Shown: piece by piece, positions 1 to 8,133 of the stretch
How positions within the stretch are numbered: the stretch's first letter is position 1
Layout of the letters: each line of letters begins with the position of its first letter
From: Xanthomonas translucens pv. translucens DSM 18974
GTDB lineage: Bacteria > Pseudomonadota > Gammaproteobacteria > Xanthomonadales > Xanthomonadaceae
Reading direction: 5' to 3'
DNA length: 22,523 nucleotides
NCBI RefSeq assembly: GCF_000331775.1
Contig: NZ_CAPJ01000477.1
Span: 1 to 22,523, forward strand
Notes under the pieces: model-generated
What the model was told of the DNA's origin: nothing
Databases searched by the model: none
What the model saw: the letters and a program-made list of their open reading frames with translations, nothing else
Made by a program: the position numbers and the translations under genes

Positions 1-1674
1 GTGCGCGGCTTCCACGGCCCGGATCTGCGCGCGCACGACGCGCTGCTGGCCACGCCCAAGCACTTCGCCGCCTACGGCGCGGTCGCCGCGGGCATGGAAT
101 ACAACAGCGTGGACATCGCCCCGCAGACCCTGCGCGACGTCCACCTGCCGCCGTTCCAGGCCGCGTTCGGCGCCGGTGCGCTGAGCGTGATGACCTCGTT
201 CAACGACATCAACGGCGTGCCGGCCAGCGCCAACCACGAACTGCTGACCGAGATCCTGCGCGGCGAATGGAACTTCCCAGGCGTGGTGATTTCCGACTAC
301 ACCGCCGACATGGAACTGATCGCGCACGGTTATGCGGCCGACGAGCGCGACGCGACCAAGAAGGCGTTCCTGGCCGGCATGGACATGAGCATGCAGAGCG
401 GTTTCTACGCTGCGCATCTGCCATCGCTGGTGGCCGACGGCGAAGTGCCGGTGGCCGCGCTGGACGCAGCGGTGCGGCGGGTGCTGGCGCTGAAGGAAAC
501 CATCGGCCTGTTCGACGATCCGTACCGTTCGCTGGACCCGGCGCGCGAGGCTGACCAGTCGCATATCGCCACGCACGATGCGCTGTCGCGCGATGCGGCG
601 CGGCGCTCGATCGTGCTGCTGAAGAACGACGGCGACGTGCTGCCGCTGCGCAAGCGCGGGCAGGCCATCGCGCTGATCGGGCCGTTCGCGCAGGACCGCG
701 AGAACATCGAGGGGTGCTGGACGCTGTTCGGCGACAAGACCCGCTATGTGACCCTGGAAGCCGGCGTGCGCGCCGCGCTGGACGACGCCGAGGCGCTGAG
801 CGTGGTGCCGGGTTGCGAGCTGGAAGCGCCGCTGGACGGCGGCATCGATGCGGCGGTGGCCGCCGCGCGCGGCGCCGACGTGGTGGTGCTGGCGCTGGGC
901 GAGCCGCAGCGCTACAGCGGCGAAGCGCAGTCGCGCACGCAGATCGTGCTGCCGCCGGCACAGCAGGCGCTGGCCGAAGCAGTGGCTGCCACCGGTACGC
1001 CTCTGGTGGTGCTGCTGCGCAACGGCCGCGCGCTGGCGCTGCAGGGCGCGGTGCGCGACGCGGCAGCGATCGCGGTGACCTGGTACCTGGGCACGCAGAC
1101 CGGCCCGGCGGTGGCCGATGTGCTGTTCGGCGATTACAACCCCTCGGCGCGGTTGCCGGTCAGCTTCCCGCTCGACCCGGGCCAGCAGCCGTATTTCTAC
1201 AACCACGCGCGCACCGGCCGGCCGGAGCTGCCGACGATGAGCGAGTTCAAGGCGCGCTGGCGCGAGATCCCGAACGCGCCGCTGTATCCGTTCGGCCACG
1301 GCATCGGCTACACCCGCTTCGCCTACGGCGCGCCGCAGCTGGATCGCGTGCAGCTGGGCTGGGACGACACGCTGACCGTGACCACCCGCATCGACAACGT
1401 CGGCGCGCGTGCCGGCGAGGAAGTGGTGCAGCTGTACGTGCACGACCGCGTCGCCAGCCGAGTGCGCCCGGTGCGTGAACTGAAGGGTTTCCGCAAGGTG
1501 CAGCTGGCGCCGGGGCAGGGCATGGACGTGGTGTTCACCCTGGACCGCCGCTGCCTGGCCTTCAGCGGCCGCGACGGCCATTGCGAGGCCGAGCCGGGGC
1601 TGTTCGCGCTGTGGGTTTGCGCGTCGTCCGCCAGCGGTGAGCCGGTCGGCTTCGAGCTGCTGCCGCAGGCCTGA
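1..1674 (+). CDS. Glycoside hydrolase family 3 beta-glucosidase (BglX-like), 5' end outside window
   Basis: This is the C-terminal 557 residues of a GH3 exo-glycosidase that removes terminal, probably beta-linked, glucose or xylose from oligosaccharides. The reading frame is open from the first base. Family members usually run to about 730-880 residues, so some 200 N-terminal residues and any signal peptide are missing. Visible landmarks are KHFAAYG (20-26), the nucleophile motif VVISDY with Asp99, the second domain with a SGEAQSR segment (Glu308 is the likely acid/base), and a C-terminal fibronectin-III-like domain from about 455 to 545 (RVRPVRELKGFRKV). The family call is secure; the substrate cannot be read from sequence. 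The stop at 1672-1674 is followed at once by a strong inverted repeat. Confidence 0.9.
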   Translation: MRGFHGPDLRAHDALLATPKHFAAYGAVAAGMEYNSVDIAPQTLRDVHLPPFQAAFGAGALSVMTSFNDINGVPASANHELLTEILRGEWNFPGVVISDYTADMELIAHGYAADERDATKKAFLAGMDMSMQSGFYAAHLPSLVADGEVPVAALDAAVRRVLALKETIGLFDDPYRSLDPAREADQSHIATHDALSRDAARRSIVLLKNDGDVLPLRKRGQAIALIGPFAQDRENIEGCWTLFGDKTRYVTLEAGVRAALDDAEALSVVPGCELEAPLDGGIDAAVAAARGADVVVLALGEPQRYSGEAQSRTQIVLPPAQQALAEAVAATGTPLVVLLRNGRALALQGAVRDAAAIAVTWYLGTQTGPAVADVLFGDYNPSARLPVSFPLDPGQQPYFYNHARTGRPELPTMSEFKARWREIPNAPLYPFGHGIGYTRFAYGAPQLDRVQLGWDDTLTVTTRIDNVGARAGEEVVQLYVHDRVASRVRPVRELKGFRKVQLAPGQGMDVVFTLDRRCLAFSGRDGHCEAEPGLFALWVCASSASGEPVGFELLPQA

Positions 1675-1736
1675 CAACGGCGCGCAGGCGGCCGCGGCAC
1701 GGTCGTCTGCGCGCTGCTCTGCCCGGCCCGCCGTTG
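1675..1736 (+). terminator. Long GC-rich hairpin after the GH3 gene
   Basis: CAACGGCG (1675-1682) pairs perfectly with CGCCGTTG (1729-1736). Inside it, GCGCGCAG (1680-1687) can pair with CTGCGCGC (1707-1714). It starts immediately after the stop codon. There is no T-tract, so it may protect the 3' end or act as an imperfect terminator. A second small hairpin with a CGAA loop lies at 1760-1777. Confidence 0.35.
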
Positions 1737-1870
1737 CGTCGCGAGCAAGCCGCTGTCTACGCGGCGCGAACGCCGCGCGTGATCGCGGCCACGGCTTGGG
1801 TCGCTGCATGCTTGCCGTCCACGCCGGGTTTGCTAGGTTCGCCCTCGACCCCATTCGGATAGGTGCGCGC

Positions 1871-3016
1871 ATGCAACGTTCTTTCCTGGGTTTGGTCTGT
1901 GCATTGCTGCTGAGCCTGGCCGTGTCCGCCGCAGATGCGGCACCGGCCGCCAGCAGCGCCGAACGGCGCGGCGACTGGCCGTTCTCGGTGACGCCGTTCG
2001 CCACGTTCAACGAACCCTGGGCGATGAGCTTCCTGCCCGACGGCAGCGCACTGATAACCGAGAAGGGCGGCACACTCAAGCGTTTCGACCCGGGCAGCGG
2101 CCGCACCGGCACGGTCAGCGGCGTGCCCGCGGTCGACTACGGCGGCCAGGGCGGGTTCGGCGACGTGCTGCCGCATCCGGACTTCGCCCAGAACGGCTGG
2201 CTGTACCTGAGCTACGTCGAGGCCGGCAGCGGCGACACCCGCGGCGCCGCGGTGGCGCGCGCCAAGCTGACCCTGGACGCCAATGGCGGCGGTGCGTTGT
2301 CGCAGCTGCAGGTGATCTGGCGCCAGCAGCCCAAGGTGTCGGGTACCGGCCACTACGGCCACCGCCTGGCGTTCGATCCCGACGGCAAGCTGTGGATCAG
2401 TTCCAGCGAGCGGCAGAAATTCGATCCGGCGCAGGACATGAACAGCAACCTGGGCAAGATCGTGCGCCTCAACGACGACGGCAGCGTGCCGGCCGACAAC
2501 CCGTTCGCGCGCCGCGGCGGCGTCGCCGCGCAGGTGTGGTCGCTGGGCCATCGCAACGTGCTCGGCCTGGCCTTCGACGCCAACGGCCAACTGTGGGAAC
2601 ACGAGATGGGCCCGGCCGGCGGCGACGAACTGAACCTGATCCAGCGCGGCGCCAACTACGGCTATCCGATCGTCTCCAACGGCGACCATTACGACGGCCG
2701 GCCGATTCCCGATCACAGCACGCGTCCGCAATTCGCCGCGCCGAAACTCAGCTGGACGCCGGTGATTTCGCCGGCCGGCTTCGTCATCTACAGCGGCAGC
2801 GCCTTTCCGCAATGGCGCGGCAACGGCTTCATCGGCGGCCTGTCCTCGCAGTCGCTGCTGCGCATCGAGTTCGACGGCGACCACGCGCGCGAAGCGGCGC
2901 GCTACGACATGGGCAAGCGCATCCGCGAAGTGGAACAGGGTCCGGACGGTGCGCTGTGGCTGCTGGAAGACGGTAGCAGCGCACGCCTGCTGAAGCTGCA
3001 ACCGATGCAGAGCTGA
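1871..3016 (+). CDS. Secreted PQQ-dependent aldose sugar dehydrogenase (GSDH / YliI family)
   Basis: This 381-aa soluble PQQ dehydrogenase is predicted to oxidise aldose sugars in the periplasm. The chosen ATG is preceded by AGGTG at about 5 nt and opens directly into a signal peptide (MQRSFLGLVCALLLSLAVSA, cleavage near ADA). The upstream in-frame extension to 1637 is arginine-rich non-coding sequence and was dropped. Family landmarks are GGQGGFGD (91-98), GHYGHR with His164 and Arg165 (likely catalytic base and PQQ contact), SLGHRN (225-229), EHEMGPAGGDELN (243-255) and GANYGYP (260-266). The protein is a single six-bladed propeller of normal family length. It follows the GH3 gene by 196 bp, so sugar release and oxidation could be linked, but co-transcription is unproven. 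Confidence 0.85.
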   Translation: MQRSFLGLVCALLLSLAVSAADAAPAASSAERRGDWPFSVTPFATFNEPWAMSFLPDGSALITEKGGTLKRFDPGSGRTGTVSGVPAVDYGGQGGFGDVLPHPDFAQNGWLYLSYVEAGSGDTRGAAVARAKLTLDANGGGALSQLQVIWRQQPKVSGTGHYGHRLAFDPDGKLWISSSERQKFDPAQDMNSNLGKIVRLNDDGSVPADNPFARRGGVAAQVWSLGHRNVLGLAFDANGQLWEHEMGPAGGDELNLIQRGANYGYPIVSNGDHYDGRPIPDHSTRPQFAAPKLSWTPVISPAGFVIYSGSAFPQWRGNGFIGGLSSQSLLRIEFDGDHAREAARYDMGKRIREVEQGPDGALWLLEDGSSARLLKLQPMQS

Positions 3017-3359
3017 GCCGACAGAACCGAGCCGACGGGGGATGCGTGGCTGCGCCGCTGCGATCGGCGCGGCGACGTGGCGGCGGGAGGTGGTCGATCT
3101 GCGCGGGAACGGGTTTGCGTTGCGGCCGCTGGGCGTTTGGTCGCGGCTGAAGCCGCTCCTGCAGGTGCCGCCCAGTCACCCTTGTAGGAGCGGCTTCAGC
3201 CGCGACCAAAAACGCTCCGCATGAGGCGCTCGCCGAAACGCCCAAGCGCAGCGTGAATCGCGCGCGGCCCCCACCCGCGCCACGTCGATGGCCGCGCAGC
3301 GATTCGGAAGGGCCGTGCGACGCTACCGCAACGGCAGCCTGCCAGCGGCGATCACCCAA
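3017..3359. other. Intergenic region between convergent genes with a REP-like palindrome pair
   Basis: There is no credible gene in these 343 bp. The sugar dehydrogenase ends to the left and the minus-strand gene at 3360-3665 ends to the right. The central part holds the inverted repeat listed at 3136-3210. Short open frames here lack ribosome-binding sites and run through the repeat. Confidence 0.6.
3136..3210. repeat. REP-like inverted repeat pair (REPIN-type)
   Basis: A perfect 25-nt inverted repeat: 3136-3160 reads TTTGGTCGCGGCTGAAGCCG then CTCCT, and 3186-3210 is its exact reverse complement. The arms are separated by 25 nt. Each arm has its own inner palindrome (CGGCTGAAGCCG). This matches the short dispersed palindromes common between genes in Xanthomonas and Stenotrophomonas. 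It lies between convergent 3' ends, the usual place for such elements. Related copies are at 12815-12885 and 18369-18394. Confidence 0.75.
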
Positions 3360-3665
3360 TCAATCCTGCCCGGCCCGCTCCCAGGCACGGCGCACCGCGT
3401 GGCGGGCCTTGCTCCAGCTCAGGGTCTGCGACCCCTTGGTGTTGTCCCAGTCGCGATGCAGGTCGGCCTCGACCTGTTCGTAGGCCAGGTTGAAGTTGCG
3501 TATGCGCGCTTCGTGTCCGGCGTGGTAGGCCGGTTCGTAGTCCTCGAAGCGTTCGCCGTCGCTGTAATACGGCTCTTCGGCGAAACGCTCGCGCCAGTAG
3601 TGCGACACCTGGCTGCGATCGTCGTCGTTGGGCGCGCGCCCGGGAATCTGATACGGAACGCTCAT
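3360..3665 (-). CDS. Conserved hypothetical, charged aromatic-rich small protein
   Basis: The 101-aa protein starts at an ATG preceded by a strong AGGAG site (GCACAGGAGACGACG). It has no signal peptide or membrane segment and is acidic and rich in Tyr, Trp and Arg. A motif of the form HYWRERF...EPYYSDGERFEDYEPAYHAG spans residues 22-50. This 'HWR...PY...YEDYEPAYR.G' pattern is, from memory, found in small proteobacterial proteins, often near stress-related genes; the function is not known. The C-terminal half is helical (SKARHAVRRAWERAG). It points towards the sugar dehydrogenase gene and away from the membrane protein at 3858. A longer frame up to 4478 on this strand is an artefact of the GC-rich sequence. 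Confidence 0.7.
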   Translation of the reverse strand: MSVPYQIPGRAPNDDDRSQVSHYWRERFAEEPYYSDGERFEDYEPAYHAGHEARIRNFNLAYEQVEADLHRDWDNTKGSQTLSWSKARHAVRRAWERAGQD

Positions 3666-3857
3666 CGTCGTCTCCTGTGCGGATGTGGTTTTCGACCCTA
3701 GCGCCGGTGCCGTTAATGCGCTTCCAGCATCGCGTGATCGAGGCATGAAGCGTGCGGGCTCGGTCGATTCCCGTCGCCGCTTCGGCGCCGGCGACGTGGC
3801 GGGCAGCAGATGGATTGCGATCCGGCAACTCCGCGTTCTTTCCTGCCGCAGGATTCC

Positions 3858-4364
3858 ATGGCTACCACCGGTATCGCCTTGCTCGCCCCTTATCTGGCCA
3901 CCGCCGGCATCGGCTGGCTGTACTACCGGCGCATCCGCCGCTATTTCGGCCCTCAGCCCTGGCAGCCGCGGCGGCCGCTGGTGCGGCTGCTGGTGCTGGC
4001 GGCGGCCGGGCTGAGCTATCTGGCGGCGGTGTTGCCGCCGGTCCGTCTCGGCATTGGGCTGGGGATGCTGGCCGGCGCAGCGCTGGGCGTGCTCGCCTTG
4101 CAGCACACCGACATCGAATTGCGCCACGGCAAGCGCTACTACACGCCCAATCCCTGGATCGGCGCCGGACTCGGCGTGCTGCTGATCGGGCGCCTGGCGT
4201 GGGGCTGGGCCAGCGGTGCGTTTTCCGGCGGCAGCGCGCAGTCGCTGCGCAATGCCAGCCCGCTGACCCTGGCGATCGCGGCGGTGCTGATCGCGTATTC
4301 GTTGGTGCACACCGGCGGCTTGCTGCCGCGCATGCGCGCGCTGGCGCCGCCGCAAGCATCCTAG
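3858..4364 (+). CDS. Small multi-pass membrane protein of unknown function
   Basis: The 168-aa inner-membrane protein starts at MATTGIALLAPYL, with CAGGA just upstream. About five hydrophobic segments are visible: 5-20, 42-58, 60-80, 98-116 and 132-152. Between them lies a basic loop (YYRRIRRYFG, 22-31) and a polar loop with ELRHGKRYY (about 94). The layout and the RxGKxYYTPNPWIG stretch recall small CcdC/DUF1453-like membrane proteins, but this is an impression rather than a proven match. An upstream in-frame ATG at 3810 is less likely because it would place polar residues ahead of the first membrane segment. It converges with the gene at 4405-4902, with two small hairpins between. Confidence 0.65.
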   Translation: MATTGIALLAPYLATAGIGWLYYRRIRRYFGPQPWQPRRPLVRLLVLAAAGLSYLAAVLPPVRLGIGLGMLAGAALGVLALQHTDIELRHGKRYYTPNPWIGAGLGVLLIGRLAWGWASGAFSGGSAQSLRNASPLTLAIAAVLIAYSLVHTGGLLPRMRALAPPQAS

Positions 4365-4398
4365 CGGCACGAAGACGGTGCCGCCTGCAACGCGCAGG
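4365..4398. terminator. Paired hairpins between convergent genes
   Basis: CGGCAC (4365-4370) pairs with GTGCCG (4378-4383), and CCTGC (4384-4388) pairs with GCAGG (4394-4398). They occupy the 40-bp gap between two converging genes, so they could stop transcription from both sides. No T-tract is present. Confidence 0.3.
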
Positions 4399-4404
4399 AC
4401 AGCG

Positions 4405-4902
4405 TCATTGCGCGGCAGCGGCGGACTCGTAGGGCAACGCGACCGTGCCGGCGTCGCGCAATGCAGGATCGGCCGCATCCAGTTGCGCCGCGTCGCCCTC
4501 GATCACCAGCAGGATGCGGCCGGCCTCGATTTCCTCTTCGAAGTTGCGCCGCACCGGATCTGGCACGGTGGCGCCGACCAGTGCCGAGGACCAACTGCCG
4601 ACCAGGGCGCCGGCGATCGCCATCACCCCGGCGCCGGCCAGGGTGATGCCCAGCGGCGGCACCGCGATTGCCGCCAGTCCGGCGAGCAGCCCGGCCGCGC
4701 CGCCGCCCAGCGCGCCGCGTGCGGCGGCGGGCAAGGTGTCGGTCTTGACGTCCTTGCGTTCGTCGGGGATCGCGTCCAGTTCGATGTCGCTGCGTGCGAT
4801 CAGCGACAGGGCGTCGTTGTCGATGCCGACGCTGCGCGCCGCTTGCAGGGCGCGCGTGGCGGTGGCCAGATCGGGGGCGCTGTAGACACGGCGTCGTTTC
4901 AT
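4405..4902 (-). CDS. Glycine-zipper membrane-associated small protein
   Basis: The 165-aa protein starts at MKRRRVYSAPD, with GGAG 8 nt upstream. The N-terminal part (1-70) is soluble and looks like the alpha/beta domain of general-stress or DUF1269-type proteins (ALQAARSVGIDNDALSLIAR). A long Gly/Ala-rich hydrophobic hairpin follows (about 80-130, with GALGGGAAGLLAGLAAIAV then ALVGSWSSALVGA), then a soluble tail that ends ILLVIEG...VALPYES. The glycine spacing is typical of membrane-inserting zipper segments. No enzyme motif is present. It lies 87 bp downstream of the APC permease on the same strand and could share its transcript. Function is unknown; stress or membrane homeostasis is a family-based guess. 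Confidence 0.65.
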   Translation of the reverse strand: MKRRRVYSAPDLATATRALQAARSVGIDNDALSLIARSDIELDAIPDERKDVKTDTLPAAARGALGGGAAGLLAGLAAIAVPPLGITLAGAGVMAIAGALVGSWSSALVGATVPDPVRRNFEEEIEAGRILLVIEGDAAQLDAADPALRDAGTVALPYESAAAAQ

Positions 4903-4989
4903 CGCGAACTCCATCGCTGAGGCTGACGTGCAGCGTCGGAGCGCTGCGGTTACCCGCCCGTGACAGCCGCGCAAGGTTGCGTGAAGGCC

Positions 4990-6285
4990 CTACGCCGGTG
5001 CCTTGCGCGGGAAGCGGTAGAACAGCGCGCCGACCAGCAGCGCCACGCCGGCCGCGGCCAGGTTCTGCCAGCTGGCGCTGAGCAGCAGCGCCAACGCCAG
5101 CAGCAGTGCCGCCAGCGGGATCAGCGGGCCGCCCGGCAGATGCAGCGCACCCGGCCGGTCGCGGTAGCGCCGCGCCAGCACCAGCACCGCCGCGGCCGTG
5201 CCGATGTAGGCGAACAGGCGAGTGACCATCGACAGCAGCGCCAGCTGTACGAACGAACCGGACAGCGCCAGCGCCAGCGACAGCACACCTTGCAGCAGGA
5301 TCGCCGCGGCCGGCGTGCGGAAGCGCGGATGCACCCGCGCCAGGAACGCCGGGCCGTAGCCGTCCTGTGCGAGTGCGAACAGGAAGCGTGGCCCCAGCAT
5401 CACCGTATTGCTGGTGGTACCGAGGATGGAGATGGTGGCACCGACGGTGAGGATCAGCGCCAACGCCTCGCCGCCGAAGCCGCTGGCGGCATCGGCCAGC
5501 GGCGTCGCCGATTGCGCCACGTTCGCCAGCGTGCCTTGCGCGACGACCTGCACCGCCGCGTAGATCAGGGTGACGGTGACGATCATCGTGATCAGCGCGA
5601 ACGGCACGTCGCGGCGCGGATTGCGGTATTCGCCGGCGGCGGCGGGGATGTTCTCGAAGCCGGCATAGGCGAACAACAGCAACAACGCCGCTTCGCCCAT
5701 GTTGCCGAAGTCGCGCGGGTCCGGCGCCTGGCCGGAGAACGCCCACGACCAGTCCACGTAGAACAGGCCGATGGCCACGAACAGCAGCAGCGGCACCAGC
5801 TTGCCGATCACCAGCGCCACGCCGGTACGCGCGGCCGATTTCACCCCGATCACGTTGATCGCGGTGAGCAGGCCGAGCGAGCCGACCACGATCGCCAGGC
5901 GCGCGCCGCCGCCGGCCGCCGCCGGCCAGAAGCGCACCACCGCATCGGCCAGGCCGTTGCCGAGCGCGGCCGCGGAACTGATCCGGGTCAGCCAGATCAT
6001 CCAGCCGATCTCGAAGCCGGCGAAGCGGCCGAACGCCTCGCGCGCATACAGGTAGCTGCCGCCGGGTTCATCGAAATAGCTGGCCGCCTGCGCGTAGCAC
6101 AGCACCAGCAAGCCCACCGCCAGCCCGGCCAGCAGCACCGCCCACAGGCTCATCGGCCCGAGCAGCGCGGCGGTGGCGGCGGGCAGCAGATAGATGCCGC
6201 TGCCGATCACGTCGTTGATCGACAAGCCGACGATCTGCCAGCGGCTGACCGCGCGGACCAGGCTCGGTTCGGGTGCGGTGCTCAT
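4990..6285 (-). CDS. APC-superfamily amino-acid or peptide-fragment permease
   Basis: This 431-aa inner-membrane transporter has about 12 hydrophobic segments. The APC signature lies in the first helix (SINDVIGSGIYLLPA, about 23-37), and helix 6 carries FAYAGFENI with the conserved Glu. It should import amino acids or related small amines by proton symport; substrate specificity is not readable. The start is fixed by a 4-nt ATGA overlap with the L,D-transpeptidase fragment at 6282-6650, a sign of former or present translational coupling. In context (NlpC/P60 endopeptidase and dipeptide epimerase upstream on the same strand) it may take up amino acids released from murein peptides; this is inference. 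Confidence 0.85.
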   Translation of the reverse strand: MSTAPEPSLVRAVSRWQIVGLSINDVIGSGIYLLPAATAALLGPMSLWAVLLAGLAVGLLVLCYAQAASYFDEPGGSYLYAREAFGRFAGFEIGWMIWLTRISSAAALGNGLADAVVRFWPAAAGGGARLAIVVGSLGLLTAINVIGVKSAARTGVALVIGKLVPLLLFVAIGLFYVDWSWAFSGQAPDPRDFGNMGEAALLLLFAYAGFENIPAAAGEYRNPRRDVPFALITMIVTVTLIYAAVQVVAQGTLANVAQSATPLADAASGFGGEALALILTVGATISILGTTSNTVMLGPRFLFALAQDGYGPAFLARVHPRFRTPAAAILLQGVLSLALALSGSFVQLALLSMVTRLFAYIGTAAAVLVLARRYRDRPGALHLPGGPLIPLAALLLALALLLSASWQNLAAAGVALLVGALFYRFPRKAPA

Positions 6286-6650
6286 GGTGTCGGCTCCACG
6301 GCCGGCAGTGCCCAGGCGCCGCGCAAGCGTTCGTGGTCGTTGCGCGGCAGCAGCACGCACAGCGGCGCGGCGTTCGGCCGCAGCCAGGCCAGCAGGCGCT
6401 GCATGTCGGCCGGCTCCATCGCAGTGCAGCCGGCGCTTGCCTCGGCTGCGGCACGCCACAGGTGAGCGAAGATGCAGCGACCGGTGCCGGGCCGCGCCGG
6501 CGGGGTGTGGCCGATCACGAAGCCTTCCTGGCAGCGGCGATCGCCGTCGTGGTGCAGGTCCAGGCGCATCGGTTCGGTGCAGCCGGCCACCGCGTCCGCG
6601 CCGACCCGGTCGGCGTCGACGATGCGGTTGGACAGCGGCGAAAGTGCCAT
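6282..6650 (-). pseudogene. 5'-truncated L,D-transpeptidase (YkuD-type) fragment
   Basis: Residues 1-122 from the ATG at 6650 match the C-terminal half of a secreted xanthomonad-type L,D-transpeptidase. They include ALSPLSNRIVDAD, EPMRLDLHHDGD, a catalytic-type segment IFAHLWR (His63) and SAGCTAM (Cys75, the presumed nucleophile). The family needs an N-terminal signal peptide and the first half of the catalytic beta-fold, usually adding more than 100 residues. Neither is found in any frame upstream. The open frame continues back to 6929 but encodes unrelated sequence without a signal peptide, and the possible ATG at 6725 has GGAG touching it with no spacer. The fragment still overlaps the permease start by ATGA, so the operon structure was kept when the 5' part was lost. 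It could in principle be a small cytoplasmic protein, but loss of function is likelier. Confidence 0.6.
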
Positions 6651-7029
6651 GGCCGCCAGACAGCTGCGGCGGAGGCTGCCGGTCTGTGTCAGCACGGGAA
6701 ACCATGGGAATTTCGGCATGCGCATCTCCGGTCGCGATCGGGCATCGAGCGGGTGCTGGACCCGCTGCAGGTTCACCGCCAGCTGCCGCCTGCGGTCTGG
6801 GTGGGGTTGGCGCATGGGCACGACCGCGAAGTCGAGCGGATGCAGCAATGCTGAAAGGTACAACAGCGCGGGATCATGCACGTAGACCGTCTGTGTGATG
6901 TCGGTATGCGCGGTGGACTGGCCTGCCAATGGGGTGTCGCCCTACGTGGTGATGGCAAGCGCGATCGCGATGGACGCTGTCGCATGCGTCGGCCGTGCGC
7001 ATTGCCGCGCATGCGCCAACGCGCCCTTA
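6651..7029. other. Gap with no recognisable gene upstream of the truncated transpeptidase
   Basis: These 379 bp separate the epimerase stop from the transpeptidase fragment. On the minus strand the frame of the fragment remains open to 6929, but the encoded sequence (for example MRMPKFPWFPVLTQTGS) resembles neither a signal peptide nor the transpeptidase fold. No repeat, insertion sequence end or clear promoter was seen. It is probably the scar of the deletion or replacement that removed the 5' half of the gene. Confidence 0.4.
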
Positions 7030-8133
7030 TCACCCGCGCGGCGGCAGCAGTTCCAGGCCGCGGATCTCGCCAATGCCCAGGCCCGGCGCGTCGGTGATCG
7101 TGATCTGCGACTCGTTGAAGTGCACCCCGCCTTGCACCGGGTCGAACAGGCCCAGCGACGGGCCGTCCAGGTCCACCTTGGTGATGATGTCGGCCTTGGC
7201 CACCGCCAGGTGCACTGCCGCCGCCACGCTGATGCTCGACTCCAGCATGCAGCCGATCATGCACTCCACCCCGTACAGCGCGGCGATGTCGGCGATACGG
7301 ATCGCGTTGGACAGCCCGCCGCTCTTCATCAGCTTGATGTTGACGATATCCGCGGCGCGGCGCTGGATCAGGTCGACCACCTGCGCCGGCGCGAACGCGC
7401 TTTCGTCCGCCATCACCGGCGTGTTCACCCGCTCGGTCACGTACTTCAGACCGTCGATGTCCCAGGCCTTGACCGGCTGCTCCAGCAGCTCCAGCGCCAC
7501 CCCGGCGTCTTCCAGCGTGCGCATCGCTTGCACCGCCTGCTTCGGGGTCCAGCCCTGGTTGGCATCCAGGCGCAGCGAGGCGCGGCCTGCGACTGCGGCG
7601 TGGATCGCCTTGACCCGCGCGATGTCCACGCCGAGGTCCTTGCCGACCTTGATCTTCAGACAGGCGAAGCCGCGCGCCAGCGCCGACAGCGCGTCGGCCA
7701 CCATCTTGTCGATGGCGTCCACGCTGATGGTGAGGTCGGTGCTGATGGCCGGCGTGCCGCCGCCGAGCATCCGGTACAGCGGCGCGCCGTACAGCTGCGC
7801 CCACAGATCGTAGACTGCGATTTCCACCGCGGCCTTGGCGCTGCTGTTGTGCTGCAGCGCGCCCTGGATCAGTCCGGTCAGCCGGTTGAGGTCGGCCACG
7901 TCCGCACCGAGCAGGCGCGGCTTGATGAAGCGGTCGATCGCTTCGGCGATCGAGCCGTGGGTGTCGCCGGTGATCGGCGCAGTCGCCGGCGCTTCGCCAT
8001 AGCCGATGTGGCCGCTGTCGGTGTGCACCAGCACGATTACGTCCTCGATCGTTTCCACGGTGCGCAATGCGGTCTTGAACGGGGTCTTCAGCGGCACGCG
8101 CAGCATGCCCAGCTGGATGTCGGTGATCTTCAT
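7030..8133 (-). CDS. ykfB: L-Ala-D/L-Glu-type dipeptide epimerase (enolase superfamily)
   Basis: The 367-aa cytoplasmic enzyme epimerises the second residue of dipeptides such as L-Ala-D-Glu, so that murein peptides can be degraded by ordinary peptidases. Enolase-superfamily residues are all present: the KIK pair (Lys160, catalytic Lys162), metal ligands Asp190 (LRLDANQGW), Glu218 (LLEQP) and Asp243 (ADES), second catalytic Lys267 (NIKLMKSGG), and the DLDGP motif (321-325) that binds the dipeptide amino group in this subgroup. Length is normal. Its ATG overlaps the stop of the upstream NlpC/P60 gene (ATGA, 8130-8133), so the two are translationally coupled. This matches the Bacillus ykfB-ykfC logic. 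The exact dipeptide preference cannot be read from the sequence. Confidence 0.88.
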   Translation of the reverse strand: MKITDIQLGMLRVPLKTPFKTALRTVETIEDVIVLVHTDSGHIGYGEAPATAPITGDTHGSIAEAIDRFIKPRLLGADVADLNRLTGLIQGALQHNSSAKAAVEIAVYDLWAQLYGAPLYRMLGGGTPAISTDLTISVDAIDKMVADALSALARGFACLKIKVGKDLGVDIARVKAIHAAVAGRASLRLDANQGWTPKQAVQAMRTLEDAGVALELLEQPVKAWDIDGLKYVTERVNTPVMADESAFAPAQVVDLIQRRAADIVNIKLMKSGGLSNAIRIADIAALYGVECMIGCMLESSISVAAAVHLAVAKADIITKVDLDGPSLGLFDPVQGGVHFNESQITITDAPGLGIGEIRGLELLPPRG

